In this document: piece by piece, positions 46,247 through 55,607 of the stretch
How the letters are laid out: every line of letters begins with the position of its first letter
Numbering within the stretch: position 1 is the first letter of the stretch
Origin: Inhella proteolytica
Lineage (GTDB): Bacteria; Pseudomonadota; Gammaproteobacteria; Burkholderiales; Burkholderiaceae_C
DNA: 64,000 nucleotides
NCBI RefSeq assembly: GCF_016093275.1
Contig: NZ_JAEDAK010000017.1
Span: forward strand, 1 to 64,000
Direction of reading: 5' to 3'
Position numbers and translations under genes: made by a program
Notes under the pieces: generated by a model
Seen by the model: only the letters and a program-made list of their open reading frames with translations
What the model was told of the DNA's origin: nothing
Database searches by the model: none

Positions 46247-47423
46247 CACCCTGCTCGCCGCCGGCGAAGACCTGACCCGCATCCGCCGCGACATCCACCA
46301 GCACCCCGAACTCTGCTTCCAGGAGCAGCGCACCTCGGACCTGATTGCCCAGCAGCTGGAGGCCTGGGGCATTCCGGTGATCCGCGGCCTCGGCACCACC
46401 GGCGTCGTCGGCGTCGTCAAGGGCGGCGACAGCCCGCGCGCCATCGGCCTGCGGGCCGACATCGACGCCCTGCCGATGACCGAGCACAACCACTTCCCGC
46501 ATGCCAGCGTGCACCCCGGCAAGATGCACGCCTGCGGGCACGACGGCCACACCACCATGCTGCTGGCCGCGGCCAAGCACCTGGCCCAGCACCGCAATTT
46601 CGACGGCACGGTCTACCTGATCTTCCAGCCCGCCGAGGAAGGCGGCGGCGGTGCGCGCGAAATGATCAAGGACGGGCTGTGGCAGCGCTGCCCGATGGAC
46701 GCCGTGTTCGGCATCCACAACTGGCCCGGCATGCCGGCCGGCACCTTCTCGCTGGCCAGCGGCCCGGTGTTCGCCAGCAGCAACGAGTTCAAGATCGTGC
46801 TCAAGGGCAAGGGCGCGCATGGCGCCATGCCCCACCTCGGCCTGGACCCGGTGCCGGCCGCCTGCCAGCTGGTGCAGGCTTTCCAGACCATCATCAACCG
46901 CAACAAGCGGCCGATCGACACCGGTGTCATCTCCGTCACCATGATCCACGCCGGCGAGGCCACCAACGTCATCCCCGAGACGGTGACGCTGGAAGGCACG
47001 GTGCGCACCTTCACCGTGGCGGTGCTGGACCTGATCGAGCGCCGCATGAAGGAGCTGAGCGAGAACCTGGCTGCCGGCTTCGAGCTGCAGTGCGAGTTCC
47101 AGTTCCGCCGCAACTACCCGCCCACGGTGAACCACGCCCGCGAAACCGAGTTCGTGCGCCGCACGCTGGAGGGCATGGGCGCCAAGGTGGAGCGCTTCGA
47201 GCCCACCATGGGCGCCGAGGACTTCAGCTACTACCTGCTGGACAAGCCCGGCTGCTACTTCCTGATCGGCAATGGCGAGGGCCAGCACCGCGAGGGCGGC
47301 CATGGCCTGGGGCCCTGCACCCTGCACAACCCCAGCTACGACTTCAACGACCAGCTGATTCCGGTCGGCGGCTCGATGTGGGTGAATCTGGTCGAGGCCT
47401 GGTTCAAGGAGCAGCAGGCATGA
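46233..47423 (+). CDS. M20 family amidohydrolase (hippurate hydrolase/IAA-amino acid hydrolase-like)
   Basis: 396 aa. IRRDIHQHPELCFQE at the start, the metal site HACGHDGHTTMLL, FQPAEEGGGGAREM and GAEDFSYYL are characteristic of carboxypeptidase Ss1-like amidohydrolases that cleave N-acyl amino acids. The ATG at 46233 lies inside the end of the preceding gene (14-bp overlap); a TTG two codons earlier is also in frame. The stop overlaps the DUF1415 start as ATGA. Confidence 0.93.
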   Translation: MKLLDTLLAAGEDLTRIRRDIHQHPELCFQEQRTSDLIAQQLEAWGIPVIRGLGTTGVVGVVKGGDSPRAIGLRADIDALPMTEHNHFPHASVHPGKMHACGHDGHTTMLLAAAKHLAQHRNFDGTVYLIFQPAEEGGGGAREMIKDGLWQRCPMDAVFGIHNWPGMPAGTFSLASGPVFASSNEFKIVLKGKGAHGAMPHLGLDPVPAACQLVQAFQTIINRNKRPIDTGVISVTMIHAGEATNVIPETVTLEGTVRTFTVAVLDLIERRMKELSENLAAGFELQCEFQFRRNYPPTVNHARETEFVRRTLEGMGAKVERFEPTMGAEDFSYYLLDKPGCYFLIGNGEGQHREGGHGLGPCTLHNPSYDFNDQLIPVGGSMWVNLVEAWFKEQQA

Positions 47424-47962
47424 ACGAGGACCAAGTCATCGCTGAGACGCGTGCCTGGGTGGACAAGGCCGTCATCGGCCTGAACCTCTGCCCCTTTGCC
47501 AAGCAGGTGCAGGTCAAGGGCCAGGTGCGCTATGTGGTGAGCCAGGCCACGAAGGTCGAGGACCTGCTCTACGAACTGGCCAATGAGCTGAACCGTCTGG
47601 TGGATACGCCGCCCGAAGAGACCGACACCACCTTGCTGATCCACCCCCAGGTGCTGACGGACTTCCTGGACTACAACGACTTCCTCGAAGCCGCCGACGC
47701 CCTGGTGGCCGACATCGGCCTGGAAGGCGTGCTGCAGGTCGCCAGCTTCCACCCCCAGTACCAGTTCGAGGGCACCGCGCCCGACGACATCACCAACTAC
47801 AGCAACCGCTCGCCCTACCCCACGCTGCATCTGCTGCGCGAGGACTCGATCGACCGCGCCGTGGCCGCCTTCCCCGAGGCCGAGTCCATCTTCGAGGCGA
47901 ACATGGAGACGCTGGAAAAGCTGGGGATCGAAGGCTGGAAGGCGCTTGGATTGAAGCCCTGA
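47420..47962 (+). CDS. DUF1415 family protein
   Basis: 180 aa. It matches DUF1415 throughout: TRAWVDKAVIGLNLCPFAKQV at the start, TTLLIHPQVLTDFLDYNDFL, and VASFHPQYQFEGTAPDDITNYSNRSPYPTLHLLREDSIDRAV. The conserved Cys of NLCPFAK and the His/Pro/Tyr-rich centre suggest a small enzyme, but no function is known. It is translationally coupled to the amidohydrolase and followed after 1 bp by a 5'-nucleotidase gene. Confidence 0.9.
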   Translation: MNEDQVIAETRAWVDKAVIGLNLCPFAKQVQVKGQVRYVVSQATKVEDLLYELANELNRLVDTPPEETDTTLLIHPQVLTDFLDYNDFLEAADALVADIGLEGVLQVASFHPQYQFEGTAPDDITNYSNRSPYPTLHLLREDSIDRAVAAFPEAESIFEANMETLEKLGIEGWKALGLKP

Positions 47963-47963
47963 G

Positions 47964-48866
47964 ATGCCGGCTTCACTCGACGGTTGCCTGGTCGTCGCGA
48001 TCTCCTCGCGCGCGCTGTTCGATTTCGAGGAGGAGAACCAGCTCTTCGAGGCCCGCGACGACCACGCCTACATGGCCCTGCAGCAGCAGCGCCTGGACGT
48101 ACCCGCCAAGCCGGGCGTGGCCTTCTCGCTGGTGAAGAAGCTGCTGGGCTTCAACGAGGCCGGCGAGGCGCCGCGCGTGGAGGTGGTGGTGCTGAGCCGC
48201 AACGACCCGGTGTCGGGCCTGCGCGTCTACCGCTCGGCCCAGGCCTATGGTCTGCCCATCCAGCGCGGCGTGTTCACGCGCGGGCGCGAGCCCTGGCGCT
48301 TTCTGAAACCCCTGCACGCCCAACTCTTCCTGAGCGCCAACGAGGCCGATGTGCGCGCCGCGCTCGACGCCGGCGTGCCGGCGGCGCGCGTCTACCCGAC
48401 CAGCGCGCGCGCCAGCGACGCCCACCCGGACGAGCTGCGCATCGCCTTCGACGGCGACGCCGTGCTGTTCAGCGACGAAGCCGAGCGCGTGTTCCAGTCC
48501 GAAGGCCTGGACGCATTCCAGCGCCACGAAACCCACCACGCGCTCGAGCCCCTGCCGCCCGGCCCCTTCAAACCCCTGCTGCTGGCCCTGCACGGCCTGC
48601 AGCAGCAGCGCAACCAGGCCGTGCGCGTGCGCACCGCGCTGGTCACCGCACGCAGCGCCCCGGCGCATGAGCGCGCCATCCGCACCTTGATGAGCTGGAA
48701 GATCGAGATCGACGAGGCGATGTTCCTGGGCGGCCTGCCCAAAGGAGAATTCCTGCGCGAGTTCGAGCCCGACTTCTTCTTCGACGACCAGCTGGGCCAC
48801 ATCACCCACGCCAGCCAGCATGTGCCCAGCGGCCATGTGGCCGCCGGCATCTCGAATCAAGGCTGA
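47964..48866 (+). CDS. 5'-nucleotidase (cytosolic NT5C1-like, PF06189)
   Basis: 300 aa. The layout matches bacterial homologues of cytosolic 5'-nucleotidase 1A: LVVAISSRALFDFEEENQLFE, VVVLSRNDPVSGLRVYRSA, FTRGREPWRFLKPLHAQLFLSANEADV, IAFDGDAVLFSDEAE (HAD-type acidic motif) and FLGGLPKGEFLREFEPDFFFDDQ near the end. It would dephosphorylate AMP or other nucleoside monophosphates. It overlaps the end of the converging ankyrin-protein gene by 10 bp. Confidence 0.9.
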   Translation: MPASLDGCLVVAISSRALFDFEEENQLFEARDDHAYMALQQQRLDVPAKPGVAFSLVKKLLGFNEAGEAPRVEVVVLSRNDPVSGLRVYRSAQAYGLPIQRGVFTRGREPWRFLKPLHAQLFLSANEADVRAALDAGVPAARVYPTSARASDAHPDELRIAFDGDAVLFSDEAERVFQSEGLDAFQRHETHHALEPLPPGPFKPLLLALHGLQQQRNQAVRVRTALVTARSAPAHERAIRTLMSWKIEIDEAMFLGGLPKGEFLREFEPDFFFDDQLGHITHASQHVPSGHVAAGISNQG

Positions 48867-49858
48867 GGGGCGGAAGCCACCGCCGCGCGCAGGCTGACGG
48901 CCAAGGCCTTGTGGCCTGCGCGCTCCGCCAGCGCGGCGGCGTCCAAGCCCTCACGGTCGCGCAGCCTGGGGTTCGCGCCCTGGCGCAGCAGCGCCTCCAC
49001 CGCGTCGACATGGCCCAGCAGCGCGGCCCGCATCAGGGCCGTGCGGCCCTGGGCGTCGGGCCGGTCCAGCGGCTGGCTCGCCAAGCCGGCAGCCAGGCCC
49101 AGGTCGCCGCGCGCGGCTGGCGGCGGGGCCGGCATCGTGCTGGCGATGCTCGGCGCCTGGCGGTCTCGGGCCTCGGCCTTCTTGGCCATGGGTTCGGCCA
49201 GCGCCACCCGCTCCGCCACCTGGTCGGCCGCGGGTCCGGCCTGCGCCGCGGGTGCGGCCGGTGCGGGGGGCGCCATCACGGCAGGCGGTGCCGCGGCCAC
49301 GACCACCGGGCGTTCCTCGACCACCGGGGCCGGTACAGCGGCCACGACGGGCGGCTTGGCCGGGAACGCCTCGGGCTGCGCCTCGGCCGAGCGGGCGGGC
49401 GGGGTGGGGCCGGCCGCCGGCTCCGCCCCGCTGCGCACCGCGTCAGCGCGTTCCGCCGGCGCGGCTGACGGCAGGGGTTCGACATTCGCCTGGGCGATCT
49501 CCACGGCCGAGGCCGGCTCGGGTCGGTTGGCCGGCGCCTTCTGCTCGGCGAGGCGCCAGTCGGCCGCCGGCGCGCCCGCGCGCCAGGGCGCCAGGACCCA
49601 GAGCACGCCGATCAGTAGCCCCGCCCCCAGCGCCAGAGGCAGCAGCGAGCGGCCGTGCCCCCGCGGCGCCGGGTGCGGCCCGGCGGCCTGCAACACCGGC
49701 TCGGCCTGGGCCTGCGGCGCCGGCAGGGCCGCCAGCAGCCGCGCTCGGCGCGCCGCACGCGCGGCCTCGGGTTCGGCCTGCACCTGTTCGCGGTAGGCCT
49801 GGCCCCATTCGTCCAGGCCTTCCAACTCGGGGGGCAGCTCGCGGCGCGGATCAGACAT
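48857..49858 (-). CDS. Membrane protein with C-terminal ankyrin repeats, probable sigma-factor partner
   Basis: 333 aa. A cytoplasmic N-terminal part of about 70 residues (ELEGLDEWGQAYREQVQAEPEAARAARR) is followed by one membrane helix (about 71-90), a long Pro/Ala/Val-rich periplasmic linker (about 95-260) and two ankyrin-like repeats (AQGRTALMRAALLGHVDAVEALLRQGANPRLRDREGLDAAALA). The start lies 8 bp inside the sigma-factor gene. Membrane topology and position are those of an anti-sigma factor, but no zinc-binding anti-sigma domain is visible, so that role is inferred. Confidence 0.7.
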   Translation of the reverse strand: MSDPRRELPPELEGLDEWGQAYREQVQAEPEAARAARRARLLAALPAPQAQAEPVLQAAGPHPAPRGHGRSLLPLALGAGLLIGVLWVLAPWRAGAPAADWRLAEQKAPANRPEPASAVEIAQANVEPLPSAAPAERADAVRSGAEPAAGPTPPARSAEAQPEAFPAKPPVVAAVPAPVVEERPVVVAAAPPAVMAPPAPAAPAAQAGPAADQVAERVALAEPMAKKAEARDRQAPSIASTMPAPPPAARGDLGLAAGLASQPLDRPDAQGRTALMRAALLGHVDAVEALLRQGANPRLRDREGLDAAALAERAGHKALAVSLRAAVASAPQP

Positions 49859-50420
49859 CGGCCGTCCTCCAGGCCTGCAGGCGCTGGCGCAGCGCATCGC
49901 GGGCGTAGCGCAGCCGGGTCTTGGCGGTTTCCAGCGGCACCTTCGTCAGCGCCGCAATCTCCTGCAGGCTGAGCTCGTCAAAGCTGAACAGCACGAAGGC
50001 CTCGCGCTGGGCGATCGGCAGGGCCTCAACGGCCTCGACCACCGCCTCGGCCATGCGCCCAGCCTCCACCCGCTCGGGCGGCTGCAGGCGCGGCGCATCG
50101 GGCAGGGCTTCGGCGCTCTCCAGCAGTTCCCAGCCGGCGCGGCCCTGCTGGCGTTGCCAGTCGAGCACGCGGTTGCGGGCGATGGTGAACAGCCAGGTCA
50201 CGAAGCGGGCCTTGGACTCGTCGTACTGCGCGGCCGCCCGCGCCACCGCCAGCCAGACCTCCTGGTGCAGGTCTTCGGCGGTGGCGGCGTCGGCAGGGTG
50301 CAGCAGGCGGCGCAGGTAGTCGAAGCTCTTGCGGTCATGGCGGTCGTAGAGCCGCGCGAAGGCCTGGGCGTCGCCGGCACTGTGACGGCGTAGCAGTTCG
50401 GCATCGCTGGGCTCCTCCAT
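49851..50420 (-). CDS. ECF-type RNA polymerase sigma factor
   Basis: 189 aa. Region 2 contains AFARLYDRHDRKSFDYLRRLL, DLHQEVWLAVARAA and FVTWLFTIARNRVLDWQR; region 4 contains LPIAQREAFVLFSFDELSLQEIAALTKVPLETAKTRLRYARDALR, the -35-binding helix-turn-helix. The gene overlaps that of the ankyrin membrane protein by 8 bp, implying a coupled sigma/regulator pair that senses an envelope signal. An exported protein gene sits directly upstream. Confidence 0.92.
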   Translation of the reverse strand: MEEPSDAELLRRHSAGDAQAFARLYDRHDRKSFDYLRRLLHPADAATAEDLHQEVWLAVARAAAQYDESKARFVTWLFTIARNRVLDWQRQQGRAGWELLESAEALPDAPRLQPPERVEAGRMAEAVVEAVEALPIAQREAFVLFSFDELSLQEIAALTKVPLETAKTRLRYARDALRQRLQAWRTADV

Positions 50421-50432
50421 CGCGGCAGTGTG

Positions 50433-51248
50433 TCACCAGCCGCGTGCGGGCGGGTCGGGCACATAGCCGGGGCTGGCCGGGAAGGCGTTCGGCGTCCACT
50501 GCGCCACCGGCGGGCGCGGCAGCACGCCTTGGGCGACGAGGTTGGCGCGGCTGTCGTACCAGAGCTGCTGCACCCAGGCGGGCTGGGCGCTGCGGCGCTC
50601 GAAGTCGGTGCGGCTGACGGGCGACCACTCGCGCTGGCCATGCGCCGTGCCCAGGCGCTCGCGGCGCTCGGCGCGGGCATCGCCTGACTTGCCGGCGGCC
50701 TGGCTGGCGAGTTGGTCGCGCGCTGCCGCTTCCGCCGCGGGCGCCGCGTTGACCTGCGGTGCAGGCAGCGGCGGCGGTTCGGGCAAGGCTTCCTGGAACA
50801 CCGCCACGCCGATCACGCCCACATGGTCGGGCCGGCCGGTGCGCGCGGCATAGCTGTCGCGCAGGGCGGCGAACTCGAAGGCCGCCACCTGGCTGTCGCT
50901 CTTGCGCCAGCCGGCGATGTCGGCCACCTGACCGGGGTCCAGCACATAGCCGGTCTGGTGCCAGGCCGCGGTTTCGCCGCTGACCACATTGACGCCATCG
51001 ACCGAGAGCACCACCAGCAAGCGTTCGCCCCCGCGGTTGTGCAGGCGGATGGCGTAGCGCGAACCGGGCTCGCCGGCGCTGTAGCCGCGCCCGCGGTGCC
51101 AATGGCGCGGCAGGGCCTGGCCGCTGGCGCGGTCGATCAGCTGCCAGTCCAGCGGCGCCGGCGGCGGGCTGATGGCCTGGGCACAGCCCGAACTCAGGCT
51201 GCCGAGCAGGGCGGCGGCCAGCAAAAAGGTGCGGCGGGTGCGGGTCAT
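50433..51248 (-). CDS. Exported protein of unknown function next to the sigma factor
   Basis: 271 aa. A signal peptide with twin arginines (RTRRTFLLAAALLGS) ends at SSGC (Cys22), so it could be a lipoprotein or Tat substrate. The mature part contains RHWHRGRGYSAGEPGSRYAIRLHNRGGERLLVVLSVDGVNVVSGE, a beta-sandwich-looking domain, and a Pro/Ala-rich C-terminal half ending YVPDPPARGW. I do not know the family. It lies 12 bp before the sigma-factor gene on the same strand and is likely cotranscribed, perhaps as a regulon member or signal sensor. Confidence 0.7.
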   Translation of the reverse strand: MTRTRRTFLLAAALLGSLSSGCAQAISPPPAPLDWQLIDRASGQALPRHWHRGRGYSAGEPGSRYAIRLHNRGGERLLVVLSVDGVNVVSGETAAWHQTGYVLDPGQVADIAGWRKSDSQVAAFEFAALRDSYAARTGRPDHVGVIGVAVFQEALPEPPPLPAPQVNAAPAAEAAARDQLASQAAGKSGDARAERRERLGTAHGQREWSPVSRTDFERRSAQPAWVQQLWYDSRANLVAQGVLPRPPVAQWTPNAFPASPGYVPDPPARGW

Positions 51249-51332
51249 GAGGCTCTCCTGGTCAGGGGTTCTGGCCCGCCGGGCTGGCAGACCTTGAACC
51301 CTTGTACGCAGCAGCGCCCCGAACGGGGTGAA

Positions 51333-51581
51333 TCAGCGTGAGGCGGGCGCGCTGGCCGGCCGCGCCGGGATGATGCGCACATCGATCGGCTGCGGGCCGG
51401 AGGCCTTCGCCGCCGGCGCCGAGGCCGCCGGCATGGGCTTGAGGCGAAACACCAGGGGCGTGGCGGCGTCCCAGGGGCGCAGGATCAGCAGGATCAAGCC
51501 CACCAGCAGCGGCAGCGCCCACCAGCCATGGCGCAGCGCGCTGCGCGGATGCTTGGCGGTGAAGCGGGCTTCAGGCCGCAT
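51333..51581 (-). CDS. Small single-pass membrane protein
   Basis: 82 aa. A basic N-terminus ([18 protein letters not shown]) precedes one membrane helix (about residues 20-37) and a periplasmic Ala/Pro-rich tail with [16 protein letters not shown]-like sequence. The ATG lies 11 bp inside the 3' end of tyrS, so translation is coupled to it. No family is recognised; the stop is followed by an 84-bp gap before the exported-protein gene. Confidence 0.6.
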   Translation of the reverse strand: MRPEARFTAKHPRSALRHGWWALPLLVGLILLILRPWDAATPLVFRLKPMPAASAPAAKASGPQPIDVRIIPARPASAPASR

Positions 51582-52800
51582 GCAGGCTCACCCGCGCGAA
51601 CTGGCGCTTGCCGACCTGCAGCACATAGGTGCCCGGCTCCAGCTTGAGGCCCTTGTCGCTGATGACCACGCCGTCCACGCGCACACCACCCTGCTCGACC
51701 TTGCGCAGGCCCTCGCCATTCGAAGGCACCAGGCCGGCGGACTTCAGCAGCGCGCCGATACCCATGGGGGCGCCGTGCACGGTCACTTCGGGGATTTCAT
51801 CGGGAATGCCGCCACGAGCGCGGCGCTCGAAGTCTTCCTGCGCGGCCTCGGCCGCCGCCGCGCCGTGGAAGCGCGTGGTGATCTCGCGCGCCAGCGCCAC
51901 CTTGGCGTCCTTGGGGTTGCGGCCGGCTTCCACCTCGGCCTTGAGCTTGGCAATGGCGGCCAGGGACTCAAAGCTCAAAAGCTCGTACCAGCGCCACATC
52001 AGCTCGTCCGAGATCGACAGCACCTTGGCATACATGGTGTTGGCCGGCTCGGTGATGCCGATGTAGTTGTTCTTGCTCTTCGACATCTTCTCGACGCCGT
52101 CCAGGCCCTCGAGCAGGGGCATGGTCAGGATGCACTGCGGCTCCTGGCCGTATTCCTGCTGCAGCTGGCGCCCCATCAGCAGGTTGAACTTCTGATCGGT
52201 GCCACCCAGCTCCAGATCGCTCTTCAGCGCCACCGAGTCATAGCCCTGCATCAGCGGGTAGAGGAACTCGTGCAGCGAGATCGGCGTCTGCGCCGCATAG
52301 CGCTTGGTGAAATCGTCGCGCTCCAGCATGCGCGCCACCGTGGTCTTGGCCGAGAGCTGGATCAGGCCCATGCTGCCCAGGGCGATCGACCATTCGGAGT
52401 TGTAACGAATCTCGGTCTTGCTCGGGTCCAGCACCAGGCTGGCCTGCTTGTAATAGGTCTCGGCATTGGCCTTGATCTGCTCGGGCGTCAACGGCGGGCG
52501 GGTGCTGTTGCGGCCGCTGGGGTCACCGATCAGGCTGGTGAAGTCGCCGATCAGGAAGATCACCTGATGGCCCAGGTCCTGCAGCTGGCGCATCTTGTTC
52601 AGCACCACGGTGTGGCCGATGTGGATGTCCGGTGCCGTCGGGTCCAGGCCCAGCTTGATGCGCAGCGGCTGGCCGGTGGCGGCCGAACGGGCCAGCTTCT
52701 TGAGCCAGGCATCCTCGGGCAAGAGTTCCTGCGCGCCACGCAGGCTGATGGCCATGGCCTCGCGCACGGCGTCGGTGATCGGGTGTTCGGTGGGGCTCAT
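51571..52800 (-). CDS. tyrS: Tyrosyl-tRNA synthetase
   Basis: 409 aa, class I synthetase charging tRNA-Tyr. The HIGH-type motif is [11 protein letters not shown], the KMSKS loop is EKMSKSKNN, and [28 protein letters not shown] and [11 protein letters not shown] surround the tyrosine site. The C-terminal 70 residues are the S4-like RNA-binding domain ([19 protein letters not shown]). A perfect 8-bp inverted repeat lies 13 bp before its ATG. Confidence 0.97.
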   Translation of the reverse strand: MSPTEHPITDAVREAMAISLRGAQELLPEDAWLKKLARSAATGQPLRIKLGLDPTAPDIHIGHTVVLNKMRQLQDLGHQVIFLIGDFTSLIGDPSGRNSTRPPLTPEQIKANAETYYKQASLVLDPSKTEIRYNSEWSIALGSMGLIQLSAKTTVARMLERDDFTKRYAAQTPISLHEFLYPLMQGYDSVALKSDLELGGTDQKFNLLMGRQLQQEYGQEPQCILTMPLLEGLDGVEKMSKSKNNYIGITEPANTMYAKVLSISDELMWRWYELLSFESLAAIAKLKAEVEAGRNPKDAKVALAREITTRFHGAAAAEAAQEDFERRARGGIPDEIPEVTVHGAPMGIGALLKSAGLVPSNGEGLRKVEQGGVRVDGVVISDKGLKLEPGTYVLQVGKRQFARVSLHAA

Positions 52801-53128
52801 GGGTGGCCTAAGTCAAGGGTTTACCCTTGAAACTGGATCTGTAACGGGAGATTGCCCGGAGTTTCCCGGCTGCCACGGCAGCACCCCGCCGATAGAATCG
52901 CGCCTTCGTTCCGGCCCCGCCGGCCCGTCTGCCCAGCAGCGGCGCCAACGGCGAAAGGCCGGAATTCTAGGTGACCGCCCCCGGCGCGCTCCCGGCTTGC
53001 ACGGCCGGTCGAGCACGCGACCCGAGGCCAAGCCCCCGACCGCCGTTGGCCCGGGAGGCCGACCCCTGCAACCCCTGGTGGCTGCGCTGCCCACAAGGCG
53101 ACCGCGCCCCACACCTCGTGGTTCTGGC
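52801..53128. other. Intergenic region between divergent tyrS and M23 peptidase genes
   Basis: 328 bp without a convincing gene. It holds the tyrS palindrome at 52813-52830 and a TAGAAT box at 52893-52898 pointing toward the peptidase gene with no good -35. The remainder is GC-rich (52960-53120) and would make a leader of over 200 nt if that box is the promoter. An open frame runs through it on the plus strand but has no conserved sequence. Confidence 0.5.
52813..52830. promoter_or_regulatory. 18-bp palindrome upstream of tyrS
   Basis: TCAAGGGT (52813-52820), TT, ACCCTTGA (52823-52830): perfect inverted repeat ending 13 bp from the tyrS start codon and also within the divergent promoter region. 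It could be a protein operator or a small hairpin in the tyrS mRNA leader; no T-run follows, so it is not a terminator. Confidence 0.45.
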
Positions 53129-54505
53129 ATGAATTGGATGACCCGGCTGGCGCCCCTGCTCCAGCCCTTGGAAAACTTTGCCGCCCGCTACCCGCGGGCG
53201 CTCACCGGCAGCGTGCTGGCCCTGCTGGGCGGCTTTGCGGTGACGGCCTTCGGTATCGCCCCCTTGGTGCCGAATCCGAACGAGCTGCCGAAGAACGCCG
53301 TCGTCGAGGCGCTGCCCGCACTGGCGCTGGAAGACCAGCTCAATGCCCTGGCCGCCCACAGCCAGGCGCTGCGCCGCTTCGAAACCACCCGCAGCGGCGA
53401 CACCGTCGACAGCCTGCTCGGCCGCCTGGGCGCCTTCGACCCCGAGTTCGCCGCCTTCCTGCGCCAGGACGGCACCGCGCGCCAGCTGCTGAGCGGCCGC
53501 GCCGGCAAGCGCGTGGAGCTGAGCGCCGACGCCGAGGGCAAGGTCCAGCAGCTGATTGCGCGCTATCCCAATGGCACCAGCGAAGTGGCCGGCACGCACT
53601 TCAACCGCCTGATCGTCGACCGCAGCGAATCCGGCGTGCTCAGCGCCCGCGTCGAACTGGGCCGGCTGGAGCCGCAGGTGCGCCTGGCCAGCGGCAGCAT
53701 CCAGAGCTCGCTGTTCGCCGCCACCGATGAAGTTGGCCTGCCCGACAGCGCGGCCTCGCAGATGGCCGACATGTTTGCCGGCGAGATCGACTTCCACCGC
53801 GACCTGCGCAAGGGCGACCGCTTCACCCTGGTGTTCGAAAGCCTGACCGCCGATGGTGAGCCCGTGCCCTGGGGTCAGGGCCGCGTGCTGGCGGCCGAGT
53901 TCGTCAATGCCGGCCGCACCCATCAGGCGGTGTGGTTCCAGGACACCCAGACCGGCAAGGCCAGCTTCTACGACTTCGCCGGCCAGAACAAGCGCCGCGC
54001 CTTCCTGGCCAGCCCGCTCGAGTTCTCGCGCGTCACCAGCGGCTTCGCGATGCGCTTCCACCCGGTGCTGCAAACCTGGCGCCGCCACCTCGGCGTGGAC
54101 TACGGCGCCCCCACCGGCACCCCGGTGCGCAGCGTCGGGGATGGCGTGGTCGAGTTCGCCGGCTGGCAGAACGGCTTCGGCAACGTGGTGCACCTGCGCC
54201 ATGGCGGCGAGCGCAGCACGGTCTACGCCCATCTGAGCAAGATCGACGTGCGCAAGGGCCAGAAGGTCGAGCAGGGCCAGCGCCTCGGCGCGGTGGGCGC
54301 CACCGGCTGGGCCACCGGCCCGCATTTGCACTTCGAGTTCCGCGTCAAAGGCGCGCACCAGGACCCGCGCGCCATCGCCAAGGCCAGCGAGACCGTGCTG
54401 CTGCCCGCGCATGCCCGCGCCGCGTTCCAGGAGCAGGTGGCCAGCGCCAAGACCCAGCTGACCGTGGCCGCCACCCTGGGCCCCGGCGTCACCGGCGCGG
54501 ATTGA
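53129..54505 (+). CDS. M23 family metallopeptidase (murein endopeptidase)
   Basis: 458 aa. One N-terminal membrane segment (about residues 29-50) anchors or exports it. The middle region with RSGDTVDSLLGRLGAFD and FHRDLRKGDRFTLVFE is the OapA/LysM-like module of MepM-type enzymes. The C-terminal LytM/M23 domain has the zinc ligands in RRHLGVDYGAPTGTPV and HLHFEFRVKG, with GNVVHLRHG and TVYAHLSKI between. It should cut peptidoglycan cross-links. It is coupled to anmK, which recycles anhydro-muramic acid, an apt pairing. Confidence 0.92.
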   Translation: MNWMTRLAPLLQPLENFAARYPRALTGSVLALLGGFAVTAFGIAPLVPNPNELPKNAVVEALPALALEDQLNALAAHSQALRRFETTRSGDTVDSLLGRLGAFDPEFAAFLRQDGTARQLLSGRAGKRVELSADAEGKVQQLIARYPNGTSEVAGTHFNRLIVDRSESGVLSARVELGRLEPQVRLASGSIQSSLFAATDEVGLPDSAASQMADMFAGEIDFHRDLRKGDRFTLVFESLTADGEPVPWGQGRVLAAEFVNAGRTHQAVWFQDTQTGKASFYDFAGQNKRRAFLASPLEFSRVTSGFAMRFHPVLQTWRRHLGVDYGAPTGTPVRSVGDGVVEFAGWQNGFGNVVHLRHGGERSTVYAHLSKIDVRKGQKVEQGQRLGAVGATGWATGPHLHFEFRVKGAHQDPRAIAKASETVLLPAHARAAFQEQVASAKTQLTVAATLGPGVTGAD

Positions 54506-55587
54506 GCGATCGGCTCTACGCCGGACTGATGTCCGGCACCTCGCTGGACGGCATCGATGCCGTGCTGATGGACGCCGAGTTGCGCGTTCTGGCCCACTCG
54601 TTTGGCCCCCTGCCGTCCGCGCTGCGCGCCGAGTTGCTGGCACTGAACCAGCCCGGCGACAACGAACTGGAGCGCGCCGCGCTTGCCGCGAACGCGCTGG
54701 CCGACGCCTACGCCGAGCGCCTGGCCGAGGCGCTTGCCCTGGCCCAGGTGCCGGCCGGGCGCGTACGCGCCGTCGGCGCCCACGGCCAGACCGTGCGCCA
54801 CCGCCCCGAACGCGGCTACACCCTGCAACTGCTCAATGGCGCCCGCCTGGCCGAACGCAGCGGCATCGACGTGGTATGCGATCTGCGCAGCCGTGACGTC
54901 GCCGCCGGCGGCCAAGGCGCTCCGCTGGTGCCTGCCTTCCATCGTGAGGTGTTCAGCCGCCCCGGCGTGGACGTGGCGGTGCTGAACCTGGGCGGCATGG
55001 GCAATCTCAGTCTGCTGGGCGCCGATGGCCAGACCCGCGGCTTCGATACCGGCCCGGCCAATGTGCTGCTGGACGCCTGGCATCACCGTCACCGCGGCGG
55101 CGCCTATGACGCCGATGGCGCTTGGGCCGCCTCGGGCCAAGTGCATGCAGAACTGCTGGCACGCCTGTGCGCGGAACCCTATTTCGCGCTGCCTCCCCCG
55201 CGTTCCACCGGTCGCGACCTGTTCGACCTCGACTGGCTGGAGCGCCAAGGGCTGCAGGGCATCGCCCCCGTCGATGTGCAAGCCAGCCTGGCCGAGCTCA
55301 CGGCCTGGAGCGTGGCCGAGGCCCTGCAACAGCAGGCGCCGCAGACGCAGGAGCTGATCGTGTGTGGCGGTGGCGCCTTCAACAGCGACCTGCTGCGCCG
55401 CCTGCAGGCTCGCCTGCCCGCCTTTCAGATCATCAGCAGCGCAACACGCGGACTGCCGCCAATGCAGGTCGAGGCCGCCGCCTTCGCCTGGCTGGCCAAG
55501 GCTTTCGTCGAGCGCCAGCCCGGCAATCTGCCCGCCGTCACCGGGGCGACGGGGTCACGGGTGTTGGGCGCGCTCTATCCCGCCTGA
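54502..55587 (+). CDS. anmK: Anhydro-N-acetylmuramic acid kinase
   Basis: 361 aa. AnmK opens the 1,6-anhydro ring of anhydroMurNAc and phosphorylates it, feeding recovered cell-wall sugar back to metabolism. LYAGLMSGTSLDGIDAVL, GAHGQTVRHRPERGYTLQL, CDLRSRDVAAGGQGAPLVPAFH, VLNLGGMGNLSLL and GFDTGPANVLLDAW are characteristic. The start is TTG at 54502, overlapping the M23 peptidase stop as TTGA. Confidence 0.95.
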   Translation: MSDRLYAGLMSGTSLDGIDAVLMDAELRVLAHSFGPLPSALRAELLALNQPGDNELERAALAANALADAYAERLAEALALAQVPAGRVRAVGAHGQTVRHRPERGYTLQLLNGARLAERSGIDVVCDLRSRDVAAGGQGAPLVPAFHREVFSRPGVDVAVLNLGGMGNLSLLGADGQTRGFDTGPANVLLDAWHHRHRGGAYDADGAWAASGQVHAELLARLCAEPYFALPPPRSTGRDLFDLDWLERQGLQGIAPVDVQASLAELTAWSVAEALQQQAPQTQELIVCGGGAFNSDLLRRLQARLPAFQIISSATRGLPPMQVEAAAFAWLAKAFVERQPGNLPAVTGATGSRVLGALYPA

Positions 55588-55607
55588 GAGGAGCGTCGTC
55601 GCAGGCG

